Positions 8,578 to 17,681 of a stretch of 64,000 nt of DNA are shown here, piece by piece (within the stretch, counting starts at the first letter, position 1; each line of letters begins with the position of its first letter). Under the pieces are notes generated by a model. It worked only from the letters and a program-made list of their open reading frames with translations. It was not told the DNA's origin and did not search any database. The translations under genes and the position numbers were made by a program. The DNA is from Hydromicrobium sp964517765 (GTDB lineage Bacteria; Actinomycetota; Humimicrobiia; Humimicrobiales; Humimicrobiaceae). Location of the stretch: contig CAZFEN010000001.1 in NCBI GenBank assembly GCA_964517765.1, forward strand, positions 1-64,000, read 5' to 3'.

Positions 8578-9936
8578 ATGCAAAAAAATATCTGCAAATT
8601 CTTAATCTTATTAATATTTACTATATTGTTTTTCACAGTTGTACCAGTAGATAAAACTTTATCCGGTGATATAAACAATAACGGTGATAAAGAATATACA
8701 GAAATAAATAATTTTTATACTTGTGAGATTACAGGAATAATAGACCCTCCTATATCGAATTACGTAATAAAATGCTTAAAAAAATCACTTGATTCCGGTT
8801 ACGGCCTAATTATACTAATGAATACGCCGGGCGGGCTTGAAACATCTATGAAAGAAATAATAACAGAAATCTTAAATACCAATATTCCGGTCATAGTATT
8901 TGTATATCCCGAAGGTGCCAGAGCTGCTTCTGCAGGTACATTTATAACTTATGCTGCTGACCTGGCTGTTATGGCTCCCTTTACTAATATTGGAGCCGCC
9001 CATCCTGTCAATATTGGAGGAGAACAACAGATTTCAGGGGATATGCTGGAGAAAGTAACTAATGACTCAGTTTCATTTATTAAGAATCTTGCTATATCAA
9101 AAGGACGGAATGCTGAATGGGCAGAAAAGGCAGTAAGAGAGAGTGATTCTATTATAACTTCTGAAGCACTGGAGCTTGGAGTAATAGATCTTACCGCCTC
9201 AAATCTAGAAGATCTCCTGGAAAAGATAGATAGTAAAATCATAGAGAAATCAGGTAAAGCCTTTCTTATAAACGGGAAGACTGCCGGAACCGAAAGAATA
9301 GAAGTGGGCTTTATTACCAGGTTCCTCCATATTATTGTCAATCCAAATATTGCTTATATATTATTTATTATAGGAATATTTGGAATAATTTATGAATTCT
9401 CCCAACCGGGATTAGGTATCTCAGGAGCTGTGGGTATTTTATTTATAATCCTCGGGTTTTATTCATTTAGCATTCTTCCAATTAACTATGCCGGGATAGC
9501 CCTTATAATTCTGGCCATAATCATATTTATACTGGATATAGCGCTGAATCTTGGCGGAATACTATCAATTGCAGGAGTAGCTTCACTTGTTATTGGATCT
9601 TTTCTGCTGATTAATACCAGTGCTCCCTATCTTAAAATAGCCAGAAGTCTTATAATTAGCACTTCAGTAATAGTATCCGGTTTTATAATTATTGTAATTA
9701 GAGCAGTTTATAAAGTTCACAAGTTAAAACCGATTACCGGCAAAGAAGAGTTCATTGGAGAAACAGCCGTGGTTTGCCAGGACTTAAATCCTGAAGGTCT
9801 GGTTAAAGTATCTGGAGAAATCTGGAAGGCGGTATCCGGGGACGGAAGGAGAATTAAAAAAGGTCAGAAAGTTAAAATAATATCCTTAGAAGGACTGACC
9901 TTGCTGGTAACTACATTAAGTAAACAAAAAATATAA
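8578..9936 (+). CDS. NfeD family protein, long form with ClpP-class serine protease domain
   Basis: 452 residues with a signal peptide (about 1-25). A ClpP/SppA-like serine protease domain (about 45-240) contains NTPGGLETS and the nucleophile segment RAASAGTF. About four transmembrane helices follow (about 250-375), then a C-terminal OB-fold NfeD domain (about 385-452). Long NfeD proteins cleave the hydrophobic C-terminus of their partner stomatin/slipin. The slipin gene follows 19 bases downstream, the classic pair. Probable role: membrane quality control or lipid-domain organisation. Confidence 0.92.
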   Translation: MQKNICKFLILLIFTILFFTVVPVDKTLSGDINNNGDKEYTEINNFYTCEITGIIDPPISNYVIKCLKKSLDSGYGLIILMNTPGGLETSMKEIITEILNTNIPVIVFVYPEGARAASAGTFITYAADLAVMAPFTNIGAAHPVNIGGEQQISGDMLEKVTNDSVSFIKNLAISKGRNAEWAEKAVRESDSIITSEALELGVIDLTASNLEDLLEKIDSKIIEKSGKAFLINGKTAGTERIEVGFITRFLHIIVNPNIAYILFIIGIFGIIYEFSQPGLGISGAVGILFIILGFYSFSILPINYAGIALIILAIIIFILDIALNLGGILSIAGVASLVIGSFLLINTSAPYLKIARSLIISTSVIVSGFIIIVIRAVYKVHKLKPITGKEEFIGETAVVCQDLNPEGLVKVSGEIWKAVSGDGRRIKKGQKVKIISLEGLTLLVTTLSKQKI

Positions 9937-9955
9937 AAATAAAAAGGAGGTAAAA

Positions 9956-10729
9956 ATGTCAATAGGTGTAGTGGTAGGAATAGTATTAGGTGTACTTATT
10001 TTCTTAATAATATTGTTGTCTGCTGTCAAGATTTTAAGAGAATACGAGAGAGGTGTAATATTTAGATTCGGCAGATTAAGTGGAACAAAAGGGCCCGGTA
10101 TTTTCGTGATAATCCCATTTGTGGACAAAATGATTAAGGTTGATTTAAGAACTGTTACAATGGATGTACCGCCTCAGGATATCATTACCAGAGATAATGT
10201 ACCGGTAAAAGTAAATGCAGTAGTATATTTCAGGGTAATGGATCCTGCAAAAAGCGTAGTAAAAATAGAGAGATATATAGTGGCGACATCACAGATTGCT
10301 CAAACCACATTAAGAAGTATACTGGGACAGGCGGAATTAGATGACCTGCTTTCCAGGAGAGACAAGATCAACCAGGAGCTTCAAAAAATAATAGACGAAC
10401 AGACAGATCCATGGGGAATAAAAGTATCAATAGTTGAAATCAAGGATGTCGAGCTGCCGCAGACTATTCAAAGGGCTTTTGCAAGACAGGCTGAAGCAGA
10501 AAGGGAAAGAAGAGCAAAAATAATAAATGCCGAAGGAGAATTCCAGGCTTCTGAAAAATTAGCGGATGCTGCAAGGGTGCTCAGTCAATACCCGATTTCT
10601 GTGCAGCTTAGATTCCTCCAGACCTTAAAGGAAATAGCATCAGAGCAGAATTCAACCATTGTATTCCCTGTTCCAGTCGATCTCATAGAAGCATTTATAA
10701 ACAGGATTGGTAAAAATAAAGAGCAATAG
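9956..10729 (+). CDS. Slipin / SPFH (band 7) membrane protein
   Basis: 257 residues. One N-terminal transmembrane helix (about 1-25) leads into the slipin start ILREYERGVIFRFGRLSG. The SPFH domain runs to about residue 180 (VPPQDIITRDNVPVKVNAVV, VEIKDVELP), followed by a coiled-coil region rich in Ala/Glu/Arg (QAEAERERRAKIINAEGE). The C-terminus holds the hydrophobic stretch NSTIVFPVPVDL, the usual NfeD cleavage target. It follows nfeD with an AAAAAGGAGG ribosome-binding site. Slipins oligomerise on the membrane. Confidence 0.94.
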   Translation: MSIGVVVGIVLGVLIFLIILLSAVKILREYERGVIFRFGRLSGTKGPGIFVIIPFVDKMIKVDLRTVTMDVPPQDIITRDNVPVKVNAVVYFRVMDPAKSVVKIERYIVATSQIAQTTLRSILGQAELDDLLSRRDKINQELQKIIDEQTDPWGIKVSIVEIKDVELPQTIQRAFARQAEAERERRAKIINAEGEFQASEKLADAARVLSQYPISVQLRFLQTLKEIASEQNSTIVFPVPVDLIEAFINRIGKNKEQ

Positions 10730-10735
10730 ACAGCT

Positions 10736-11196
10736 TTGGCTGGGGAAAAATTTTTAAATAACTGCCCGGTTCAAAAAATTTCCGGCAAAAAAACACTATT
10801 GCGGGTGCTGAGAAAAAAGGACCTGGGAAAATCTTTGATATGGTTAAAGGATCCTTCTGTAAACATGTTCCTCAGTCACAGCTTTGATGATTATACGGAA
10901 GAACAGGAAATCAAATGGTTCGAATTTGTTCAAAATTCCGGCAATGATGTAGTCTTTGCTATCGAAGATATAAATACAAATCTTTATATAGGTAACTGTG
11001 CCCTGCATAAAATCGACTGGGAAAATAAAACTTGCGAGATGGGTATAGTAATTGGTGAAAAAGATTATTGGAACCATGGTTATGGTTCAGATGCGGTAAA
11101 AAATATTATAAATTTTGCATTGTTTGATCTTAATCTTAAAAGTATAAAATTGGAAGTTTATAGATATAACCGCCGTGCAATAAATGTATATAAAAA
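10736..11196 (+). CDS. GNAT-family acetyltransferase, 3' end lost in assembly gap
   Basis: About 153 residues are visible before the Ns. The sequence TLLRVLRKKDLGKSLIWLKD, then IGNCALHKIDWENKTCEMGI, IGEKDYWNHGYGSDAVK and FDLNLKSIKLEVYRYNRRAI, is the RimJ/RimL-like GNAT pattern. The YWNHGYG element is the acetyl-CoA pyrophosphate loop. The substrate is unknown. The start is uncertain: the TTG at 10736 lacks a ribosome-binding site, and homologues usually begin closer to the first beta strand, about 15 codons later. The C-terminus is missing only because the assembly gap starts at 11197. Confidence 0.8.
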
Positions 11197-11296
11197 NNNN
11201 NNNNNNNNNNNNNNNNNNNNNNNNNNNNNNNNNNNNNNNNNNNNNNNNNNNNNNNNNNNNNNNNNNNNNNNNNNNNNNNNNNNNNNNNNNNNNNNN
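11197..11296. other. Assembly gap of 100 N
   Basis: Exactly 100 undetermined bases, the conventional placeholder for a scaffold gap of unknown size. The reading frame appears open across it only because Ns contain no stop. The two sides encode unrelated proteins. Confidence 0.99.
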
Positions 11297-12667
11297 CTTG
11301 ATCCCGGGTCGATATTTTTCATAGTTTTATTTATTTTAACAATTATAGGTATGGGTTACCTTATTTATACAGATAAGGGAAAATTCTGGGATTTACTGCC
11401 ATTTGTCAGCATACCTGCAATAGTAATAAGCCTTGTACTTATAATATTCAATTTCATAAGGAGAACCAGAGGAAGTACCTATTTTATTTTTTTCTTTATA
11501 CTCTTTCTTACAGGATTAATCCTATCGAATATTTTCGGTCCAACGGCACTGACTTATAAAGCAGAAAAAAGTCTTGCCAATAAAAATTATGAAGGGTCAA
11601 TAGACTATTATAAAACACTTCTGGATAATTACCCTAACAGCAAGCTATCCGCCAGTGCCCTGGAAAATATTTCATTTGCCTACTATTCTAACAAAGATTA
11701 TCTGGAAGCAATTGATAGTTATAAAAACGCCATAGATTCGGAAATTTTTACTTCCGGGGATCTTAAGATAAAGAATATTTTGGTTGAGTGCCATACAAAA
11801 TTGGCACAGGATTATTCTGAAAAAAAAGAATATGGTAAATCTGCTGAAAGCTATCTTAATGCTGTTGAGATACTCGAAGAAATCAAGATAAACTTCCCGG
11901 CTACCAATGATGCTTTCATTGCAATATATAAAATACCTGAGTATTTATATAATGCAGCGCTGAATTTTAATAGGGACCAAAACTGGGACAAATCTATAGA
12001 AGCACTGGATTATTTGATTAGTGATTATAATGATAGTGATTACTTTGATAAAGCTGGCTATCTTTTTTACGAGGTCTGTATTAAAAAATCAACTGATCTT
12101 GTAGAAAATCATGAATATATAGAAGGTGTCGAAACATTTTTAAATATTCTAAATTTCGATGGTATAAGTTACGAATACAATATAAGTGCTTATGAAAAGA
12201 AGAGAGTATTTTCAAATATACCACCCTACATTCTTGAAGATATTGCGCTGGATAATTATAATTCCGGAAATTATAGAAAATCATTATTTCTGTATGAAAT
12301 CATCGCAGGTTATAATCCACAGCTGGAAGAAGAAGTCAATCCCCTTTTGATTGATTCGAAAATAAATCTGGTGTCTTCCTCGGATTATAATCCCCTTGAA
12401 CTACCCGATCCTGAACGTAAATTCTGGGGTCCTGGAAAAAGTATACTTATAATCGAAAATAATACTGAATTTGCTATTACCATATATCTGAAAGGACCCG
12501 AATATAAAATAATAAGGGTCGAACAAAATTCCACGATTGAAATAGAGATAAGTGCCGGTACATATGAAGCTGTTTCAGAATCAAGCAATCCGGATATTCT
12601 ACCTGATTACGGGAACCTGACATACGAGGAAGGACAGAGATACCGGGATGAATATACCACAACTTAA
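11297..12667 (+). CDS. Membrane-anchored TPR protein, 5' end lost in assembly gap
   Basis: About 456 residues remain. Three hydrophobic segments open the visible part (roughly the first 85 residues). Tetratricopeptide-like repeats follow: AEKSLANKNYEGSIDYYKTL, SAYYSNKD-type helices, then YLEAIDSYKNAI and EYGKSAESYLNAVEIL. The C-terminal 90 residues are a beta-rich domain (SILIIENNTEFAITIYLKGP) that may bind a ligand or pack as an immunoglobulin-like module. This looks like an outer-layer or signalling scaffold, function unknown. The true start lies in or beyond the gap, and a missing N-terminal zinc-ribbon or helix is possible. Confidence 0.7.
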   Translation, partial: LDPGSIFFIVLFILTIIGMGYLIYTDKGKFWDLLPFVSIPAIVISLVLIIFNFIRRTRGSTYFIFFFILFLTGLILSNIFGPTALTYKAEKSLANKNYEGSIDYYKTLLDNYPNSKLSASALENISFAYYSNKDYLEAIDSYKNAIDSEIFTSGDLKIKNILVECHTKLAQDYSEKKEYGKSAESYLNAVEILEEIKINFPATNDAFIAIYKIPEYLYNAALNFNRDQNWDKSIEALDYLISDYNDSDYFDKAGYLFYEVCIKKSTDLVENHEYIEGVETFLNILNFDGISYEYNISAYEKKRVFSNIPPYILEDIALDNYNSGNYRKSLFLYEIIAGYNPQLEEEVNPLLIDSKINLVSSSDYNPLELPDPERKFWGPGKSILIIENNTEFAITIYLKGPEYKIIRVEQNSTIEIEISAGTYEAVSESSNPDILPDYGNLTYEEGQRYRDEYTTT

Positions 12668-12671
12668 AATA

Positions 12672-13097
12672 TTATTTTATTCTTTTCAGATTGTCGATAA
12701 TCAGTATCTTTAAATTTTTATCCAAAAATCCTTTGACCATATCGAAATCTTTTTTCCGGTCGATATTGCAGTTTATTTCCAGACCAACCAGTAATTTATC
12801 GAACTTTTCAGAAACAGATTTTATCTGCTCTTCTATCATCTTCTCATCGGCTTCCTTTAGACCACTTACAATTTTATCTACAACAATATTAAAATTGTCA
12901 TAATCTGTTTTAAGCGCTCCGGTAAAAACCGCTTTCTGCCAGAACCACTTCCCACTATTTTTTCTTTTAAATATACTAAAAAGTCCAAACAAATATTCCA
13001 GGTCAATATTTTTGAATTGGCATATTTTCTCCAGTATATATATTCTTTTGGTAACATACGGTAACCTGCTCAATCTTTTTAGGTCTATCATATTCAT
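12672..13097 (-). CDS. Hypothetical protein, alpha-helical
   Basis: 141 residues, rich in Lys, Ile, Asp and Phe and predicted mostly helical. No signal peptide, membrane segment or recognised motif. Cysteines are few and not in a metal-binding pattern. It ends five bases from the stop of the convergent TPR gene. Codon use resembles its neighbours, so it is likely a real gene, but I do not recognise the family. Confidence 0.55.
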   Translation of the reverse strand: MNMIDLKRLSRLPYVTKRIYILEKICQFKNIDLEYLFGLFSIFKRKNSGKWFWQKAVFTGALKTDYDNFNIVVDKIVSGLKEADEKMIEEQIKSVSEKFDKLLVGLEINCNIDRKKDFDMVKGFLDKNLKILIIDNLKRIK

Positions 13098-13202
13098 ATC
13101 CTTTTGAAATCCAATTCGGCTCCCAAAAATAATAATTATCCTCTAAGCCCATTTTAAAGTATTTTAATAAAACGGATACTTCTACTTTTAATATTTAAAA
13201 TT

Positions 13203-13784
13203 TCACCTGCGTGTTTTTATATAGAACCTGAGCTGCTTTTCTTTTCCTTTTTTTATACCTATTCTACCGGTCACCATTATTTTAACATTATTGCTTCCTG
13301 TTTTATAATCAAATATATAAATATTATTTTTTCCGGTTACAATATCAGCCCCGTTATCCTTCATATCGATACCAAGAGCTATGGTCAGTTTACCGGGACC
13401 ATCAGTAAGTCTGTCATCCAGACTCCTCCTTTTTTTCATAATATCAATTCCCCACACAGGTTCAAGCACTCTTATCAGGACCGCACCAGGCTTGCCTTCA
13501 TTTTCTGTGACAATATTCAGCAGATTGTACATGCCATAACATAGATAGACATATGCAATGCCTGATTTCCCAAACATTATTTTACTCCGGGGTGTCTTCC
13601 CATGGTAAGCATGGCTTGCGGGATCATCCGGGCCATAATAAGCCTCCGTTTCCATAATTATTCCCCCGACCATTTCTGACCCTTCGTATTTAACCAGTGC
13701 CTTCCCCAGTAAATCTCTGGCCACCTTTGAAGTATCTCTCTCGTAAAATTTTCTTGATAAAATATTTTTGGAAATATTATTCAT
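13203..13784 (-). CDS. mpg: DNA-3-methyladenine glycosylase (AAG/MPG family)
   Basis: 193 residues, typical length for bacterial alkyladenine DNA glycosylases. Recognisable parts are ARDLLGKALV, the segment GGIIMETEAYYGPDDPASHA (active-site Glu within METEAY), GKTPRSKIMFGKSGIAYVYLCYGMYN split across two strands, and RVLEPVWGID. The enzyme removes 3-methyladenine, hypoxanthine and related bases, starting base-excision repair. Starts with ATG at 13784 and stands alone on the minus strand. Confidence 0.93.
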   Translation of the reverse strand: MNNISKNILSRKFYERDTSKVARDLLGKALVKYEGSEMVGGIIMETEAYYGPDDPASHAYHGKTPRSKIMFGKSGIAYVYLCYGMYNLLNIVTENEGKPGAVLIRVLEPVWGIDIMKKRRSLDDRLTDGPGKLTIALGIDMKDNGADIVTGKNNIYIFDYKTGSNNVKIMVTGRIGIKKGKEKQLRFYIKTRR

Positions 13785-13933
13785 ATAATACTTACTGGAA
13801 GCTTCCTAAACTCTATATAATTATATCCCTGAATTGACCAGGAAATAATAATAACCTTATTTTTAACAGTCAAATAAATAGCGCCGTATCTTTACTATAA
13901 CTATTAATACATTTAACCTTAAAAAGTTTTTTG

Positions 13934-13962
13934 TTGAAATAGCAAAAAAAATTTTGTATATT
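13934..13962 (+). promoter_or_regulatory. Sigma-70-type promoter for the small ferredoxin gene
   Basis: TTGAAA, a 17-base spacer and TATATT, ending 39 bases before the ferredoxin start. An AGGA-containing ribosome-binding site lies before the ATG. Confidence 0.55.
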
Positions 13963-14001
13963 ACATAACAATATTGCTAAAGAAAAACGGAAAGGACCCT
14001 A

Positions 14002-14193
14002 ATGGAAGTAAAAATTGATAAAGATCTCTGTACCGGATGCGGTTTATGTGAAGAAACATGTCCGGATATTTTTAAATTGAATGAGGATGAAGATGTAGCA
14101 GAAGTAATAAAAACAGATTACGAAGAAAATGACGAAGAATGCATCGAAGAGGCTGTGGAAAGCTGCCCAACAGAAGCTATATCGGCTGATTGA
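14002..14193 (+). CDS. Single-cluster [4Fe-4S] ferredoxin
   Basis: 63 residues, highly acidic. The first motif CTGCGLCEETCPD supplies three ligands and the distal CPTEAI supplies the fourth. No second full motif is present, so one [4Fe-4S] cluster is expected, as in small clostridial or Thermotoga-type ferredoxins. It is a soluble low-potential electron carrier. It has its own promoter and a strong terminator 34 bases after the stop, so it is monocistronic. Confidence 0.94.
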   Translation: MEVKIDKDLCTGCGLCEETCPDIFKLNEDEDVAEVIKTDYEENDEECIEEAVESCPTEAISAD

Positions 14194-14226
14194 TCTTTAA
14201 TTTAAATAAAACAATACCTAATAAAA

Positions 14227-14260
14227 AATAGTCTTGTCTTTTTTGACAGGACTATTTTTT
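14227..14260. terminator. Bidirectional intrinsic terminator between ferredoxin and rpe
   Basis: AATAGTCTTGTC and GACAGGACTATT pair over 12 positions with one G-T wobble around a six-T loop. T runs follow on the plus strand and A runs precede, so it can serve the ferredoxin and the convergent rpe. Confidence 0.85.
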
Positions 14261-14275
14261 AGTAGATATTTCTTA

Positions 14276-14968
14276 TTAAATCATTTTTATCCCGGATACT
14301 TTATCCTTTACTTTTCTTACATATTCGGCCGGATTATTCGAGCCATAAATTGCGGTGCCCATAACCAGTATATTCGCTCCTGCTTTTACGGCAATAAGGG
14401 CAGTATCCATATTGATTCCACCATCAACCTGGATATCAATATGTTTCTTTAAATTGGAGTCTTTGATAATTTGTTTTAGTTTCATGATTTTGTGGGTCAT
14501 GGCAGGTATGAATTCCTGACCGCCAAATCCCGGATTGACTGTCATTATAAGTACCATATCCACAAGCCCCAGTACATTTTCTACATAGCACAAAGGTGTT
14601 GAAGGATTAAAAGAAATTGCTGCTTTTTTACCTGCCTTCTTTATATAGTTTAAAGTACGATCAAGATGAGGACATGCTTCAACGTGAACATTTATCAGAT
14701 CCGCTCCGCTTTGTATAAAATTGTCGAGAAGCCTGTCAGGCTTCTTTATCATTAAATGCACATCTAAAAAAAGCCTCGTATTTTTTCTCAGACATTCTAT
14801 TATAGGAGGACCAATGGTTATGTTTGGAACAAAATTTCCGTCCATAACATCTATATGAAGCATATCTACCCCTGCTTTTTCAACTTTTTCTATTTCACCA
14901 GCAAGATTTGCAAAATTGCTGTTAAGAATAGAGGCGGCGATTTTTATTTCTTTATCTTTATTTTCCAT
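14276..14968 (-). CDS. rpe: Ribulose-phosphate 3-epimerase
   Basis: 230 residues, a TIM barrel of standard length. Motifs: AASILNSNFANLAGEI, HIDVMDGNFVPNIT (metal-binding His and Asp), VHLMIKKPD, VNPGFGGQEFIP and VDGGINMDTA. The enzyme interconverts ribulose 5-phosphate and xylulose 5-phosphate in the pentose phosphate pathway. Product supply for the nearby riboflavin operon (ribulose 5-phosphate) is a plausible but unproven link. The EIIB-like gene lies upstream on the same strand, about 70 bases away. Confidence 0.95.
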   Translation of the reverse strand: MENKDKEIKIAASILNSNFANLAGEIEKVEKAGVDMLHIDVMDGNFVPNITIGPPIIECLRKNTRLFLDVHLMIKKPDRLLDNFIQSGADLINVHVEACPHLDRTLNYIKKAGKKAAISFNPSTPLCYVENVLGLVDMVLIMTVNPGFGGQEFIPAMTHKIMKLKQIIKDSNLKKHIDIQVDGGINMDTALIAVKAGANILVMGTAIYGSNNPAEYVRKVKDKVSGIKMI

Positions 14969-15041
14969 AACTTTTGACTTTGTTTTTTAATTACAATAAG
15001 AATTATAACATATAATCTATATTAATTTATGGTCCAAAAAA

Positions 15042-15362
15042 TCAGCCTTTCAAGATTTTTAAGATTTCTTTTTTGGTATGCTCTAATTCATTTCCGGTCA
15101 TAAAAGGGACTCCGCTTATAATCGTCTTTCCTATTTTTGGAGGAAGCTGGGTCATACTTATAACTAAATCTGCATCTTTACAGCAGAAACCAATATCCGA
15201 TGTCATGCATTCCGTTATTTCGAATTCAATGTGATTTTTACTTAAGAATTTTCTGATTTCATCGGTAATTCTTGAACATGTTGCAACTCCTGCCCTTGAA
15301 GTACAAAGTATCTTCACTTTTTTACTTTTCCTGCCGCTTTTAAGGATTCCTATATCTTCCAT
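15042..15362 (-). CDS. Orphan PTS EIIB-like protein (galactitol GatB type)
   Basis: 106 residues. The P-loop-like start KVKILCTSRAGVATCSRI has the Cys position that is phosphorylated in EIIB proteins. The end SGVPFMTGNELEHTKKEIL resembles GatB. No EIIA, EIIC, HPr or EI gene is nearby. Such isolated EIIB proteins could serve a sugar transporter elsewhere or have a regulatory role. It lies upstream of rpe in the same direction and may be co-transcribed with it. Confidence 0.7.
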   Translation of the reverse strand: MEDIGILKSGRKSKKVKILCTSRAGVATCSRITDEIRKFLSKNHIEFEITECMTSDIGFCCKDADLVISMTQLPPKIGKTIISGVPFMTGNELEHTKKEILKILKG

Positions 15363-15499
15363 TTACTTAAAATATAAATCCAGTATTAAAATAAATATTC
15401 AAGTTACTCGGGTCCTAAAGAAGTATATTAAAAATAATTCTTATTGTAAATATTCCCCATTGGCACCATCTTTCTTTTAAGGATAATTTTAAAAAAGGC

Positions 15500-15528
15500 T
15501 TGGCATTCCATATTATTTTTAGTATATT
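15500..15528 (+). promoter_or_regulatory. Promoter of the riboflavin operon
   Basis: TTGGCA, a 17-base spacer and TATATT, ending 43 bases before the FMN aptamer. Spacing and position fit a sigma-70-type promoter driving the riboswitch leader. Confidence 0.5.
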
Positions 15529-15571
15529 TTAATTATAATTTCTGGTTTTTTGAAAATTTAAAGCTTGAATA

Positions 15572-15690
15572 AATTTTCAAGGATAGGTGAAATCCCTTAC
15601 CGGCGGTAAAAGTCCGCAACCCTGTATAAAAAGCAGGCTGATTTAGTGAAATTCTAAAACCGACAGTTAAAGTCTGGATAGGAGAAAATT
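15572..15690 (+). promoter_or_regulatory. FMN riboswitch (RFN element)
   Basis: The conserved RFN pieces appear in order: GGATAGGTGAAATCCC, TTACCGGCGGTAAAAGTCCGC, AACCCTG, then CCGACAGTTAAAGTCTGGAT and AGGAGAAAA. AATTTTC at the start pairs with GAAAATT at the end to form helix P1. FMN binding to this class turns off riboflavin genes. A terminator lies 25 bases downstream and ribD follows, so transcription attenuation is the likely mode. Confidence 0.96.
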
Positions 15691-15714
15691 TTTGACTTAT
15701 TTTAAAATATTAAG

Positions 15715-15740
15715 CCATGGATTTCCTCCATGGTTTTTTA
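15715..15740 (+). terminator. Riboswitch-controlled terminator before ribD
   Basis: CCATGGA and TCCATGG pair over 7 bp around loop TTTCC, followed by six T. It sits between the FMN aptamer and ribD, where an expression platform is expected. Confidence 0.88.
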
Positions 15741-15792
15741 TTTTATTGATATAGAGAGACCGGATATTTTTAAAATATACACAACCGAAAAT

Positions 15793-16983
15793 ATGAATGA
15801 GTTAAATAAGAAAAACTCCGTTTTTAGCGAAGAAGACCAAAAGTATATGAAACTTGCTATAAAACTTGCCGGGAAAGGAAGAGGGAAAACCAATCCAAAC
15901 CCCATGGTCGGTGCGGTTATTGTAAAAGATGGCAAAATAATATCACATGGTTATCATAGACAGGGGGGTCTTGCCCATGCCGAAATAGAAGCTATAAATA
16001 ACTCTATAGAGCCCCCGGAGAATTCTACAATGTATGTAACACTGGAACCCTGTACATTTCATGGTAAGACATTGCCCTGCGTCAACGAGATTGTAAAGCA
16101 CAAATTTAGAAAAATAATCATTGGAAGTATAGATCCGAATCCCAGAGTAAATGGGAGAGGAATAGAATTTTTAAAAAAGGCCGGAATAAATGTTAAAATC
16201 GGACTTCTTGAAAATAAGATAAAACTTCAGAATGAAGTATTTTTCAAACAAATCAAGACAAAGATACCCTTTGTCTGTTGCAAGGTCGCTTCCAGCATAG
16301 ATGGTAAACTGGCGACAAGATCTTCGGATTCCAAATGGATAACTTCAGAAAAATCGAGGAAGCAGGTACAGAATCTAAGGAAGGAATACGGCTGTATTTT
16401 AACCGGGATAAATACTGTTCTAAATGACGATCCTTATCTTATCCCCCGAAAAATCGCCGGAAATGCTTCTAAAACCATTTTTGCAGCCCGGAGCAGAAAA
16501 TTCTACAGGGTAATCCTCGACAGCGATCTAAGAATTGCATTGAATCCCGGTATCAATATTATAAAAACTTCGGATCTGGCAAAGACAATTATTTTTACAG
16601 AAAATAAAAATAATTTCGGATTTTATAAAAGAGTCAAAGAATTACAGGAAAAAAATATCGATGTACTTATGGTCGGTAAAGACCCTTTAAATGGAACCGG
16701 TCTGGATATATCTAAGATACTTAAGATTCTTTACCGGAAGTACGAAATAACTTCGATACTTCTGGAATGCGGTCCTGCCCTGCTTGGTTCTTTTTTGAAG
16801 AGAGGTTTGATTGACAAGTTCATCTTTTTTTTCGCTCCCAGAATAATAGGCGGGGACAGCGATTATGATATGTTTGCAGGTCTGGAAATAAACAGGATAA
16901 AAGATTCTATAAATTTGAAATTCGAAAATGTAAAAAGGGTTGGAAATGATATCGTTGTTACTGCATATCCTTTAAAAAAATAA
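15793..16983 (+). CDS. ribD: Bifunctional diaminohydroxyphosphoribosylaminopyrimidine deaminase / reductase
   Basis: About 396 residues. The N-terminal deaminase domain (about 1-150) has the zinc site HAEIEAI and PCTFHGKTLPC. The C-terminal reductase domain (about 155-395) has SSIDGKLATRSSDSKWITS and LLECGPALLGSF. It catalyses the second and third steps of riboflavin synthesis. The frame is open 21 codons further upstream, to a GTG inside the terminator. I take the ATG at 15793 because family members begin near there, although no clear ribosome-binding site is seen. First gene of the FMN-riboswitch operon. Confidence 0.95.
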   Translation: MNELNKKNSVFSEEDQKYMKLAIKLAGKGRGKTNPNPMVGAVIVKDGKIISHGYHRQGGLAHAEIEAINNSIEPPENSTMYVTLEPCTFHGKTLPCVNEIVKHKFRKIIIGSIDPNPRVNGRGIEFLKKAGINVKIGLLENKIKLQNEVFFKQIKTKIPFVCCKVASSIDGKLATRSSDSKWITSEKSRKQVQNLRKEYGCILTGINTVLNDDPYLIPRKIAGNASKTIFAARSRKFYRVILDSDLRIALNPGINIIKTSDLAKTIIFTENKNNFGFYKRVKELQEKNIDVLMVGKDPLNGTGLDISKILKILYRKYEITSILLECGPALLGSFLKRGLIDKFIFFFAPRIIGGDSDYDMFAGLEINRIKDSINLKFENVKRVGNDIVVTAYPLKK

Positions 16984-17006
16984 AAAGCATAGATAATGGA
17001 GTCATC

Positions 17007-17681
17007 ATGTTCACCGGTATCATAAAAGAAACAGGTAAAATAAGAAAAATAAAGAATAGAAACGGAAATATCGAAATCGAAATCCAATGCCAAAAAATTT
17101 TAAATGGTCTGAATATCGGTGATTCGATATCGATAAGCGGAGTTTGCCTCACGGTAACCGATTTCGACAACGAAGCCTTCAGGTGTGATGTATCTTTCAA
17201 TACTCTGAATTCCACTTCATTCAAGCATCTTAGAACCGGAGACACAGTCAACCTTGAGAGTTCACTAACTCCATCAGATAAATTAGGAGGACACTTTGTT
17301 CACGGACATGTGGATTGTGCAGTCAAAATCCTAAACATTTCTGCGATGGGCGATTCCCATCTTATTCACCTGGAACTTCCTCGTGGTATTCGCGATTTTG
17401 TGACATTAAAAGGTTCCATAGCTATCGACGGGATAAGCCTAACCATCTCCGGTGTAGAAACCGATAACTTCAGTGCAGTTATTATCCCATACACTTACAA
17501 AAATACGAGCTTGATACAAAAAAATCCGGGGGATTTAGTAAACGTAGAAGTGGATATGCTTGCCCGTTATATTGTAAACTTTCTGCGGTCAGAAAAATCG
17601 ATAACTCATGATTCTCCGGAATTAAAAAATAAAGAACTTAAGGAGAAACTGAAAAAATATGGATTCACAAATCAGGAATAG
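17007..17681 (+). CDS. ribE: Riboflavin synthase (alpha subunit)
   Basis: 224 residues made of two lumazine-binding repeats. MFTGIIKETGKI opens the first, with SISGVCLTV; GGHFVHGHVD marks the linker and SIAIDGISLTIS the second repeat. The enzyme dismutates two 6,7-dimethyl-8-ribityllumazine molecules into riboflavin and a pyrimidine recycled by RibH. It sits 23 bases after ribD, and its 3' end overlaps ribA by 23 bases. The C-terminal tail of about 25 residues is Lys/Glu rich and longer than usual. Confidence 0.95.
   Translation: MFTGIIKETGKIRKIKNRNGNIEIEIQCQKILNGLNIGDSISISGVCLTVTDFDNEAFRCDVSFNTLNSTSFKHLRTGDTVNLESSLTPSDKLGGHFVHGHVDCAVKILNISAMGDSHLIHLELPRGIRDFVTLKGSIAIDGISLTISGVETDNFSAVIIPYTYKNTSLIQKNPGDLVNVEVDMLARYIVNFLRSEKSITHDSPELKNKELKEKLKKYGFTNQE

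Noticed and set aside
10736..12667. One continuous 643-codon frame across the N block
   Set aside because: The frame is open only because Ns have no stops. The two sides are unrelated families, so I split it into two partial genes.
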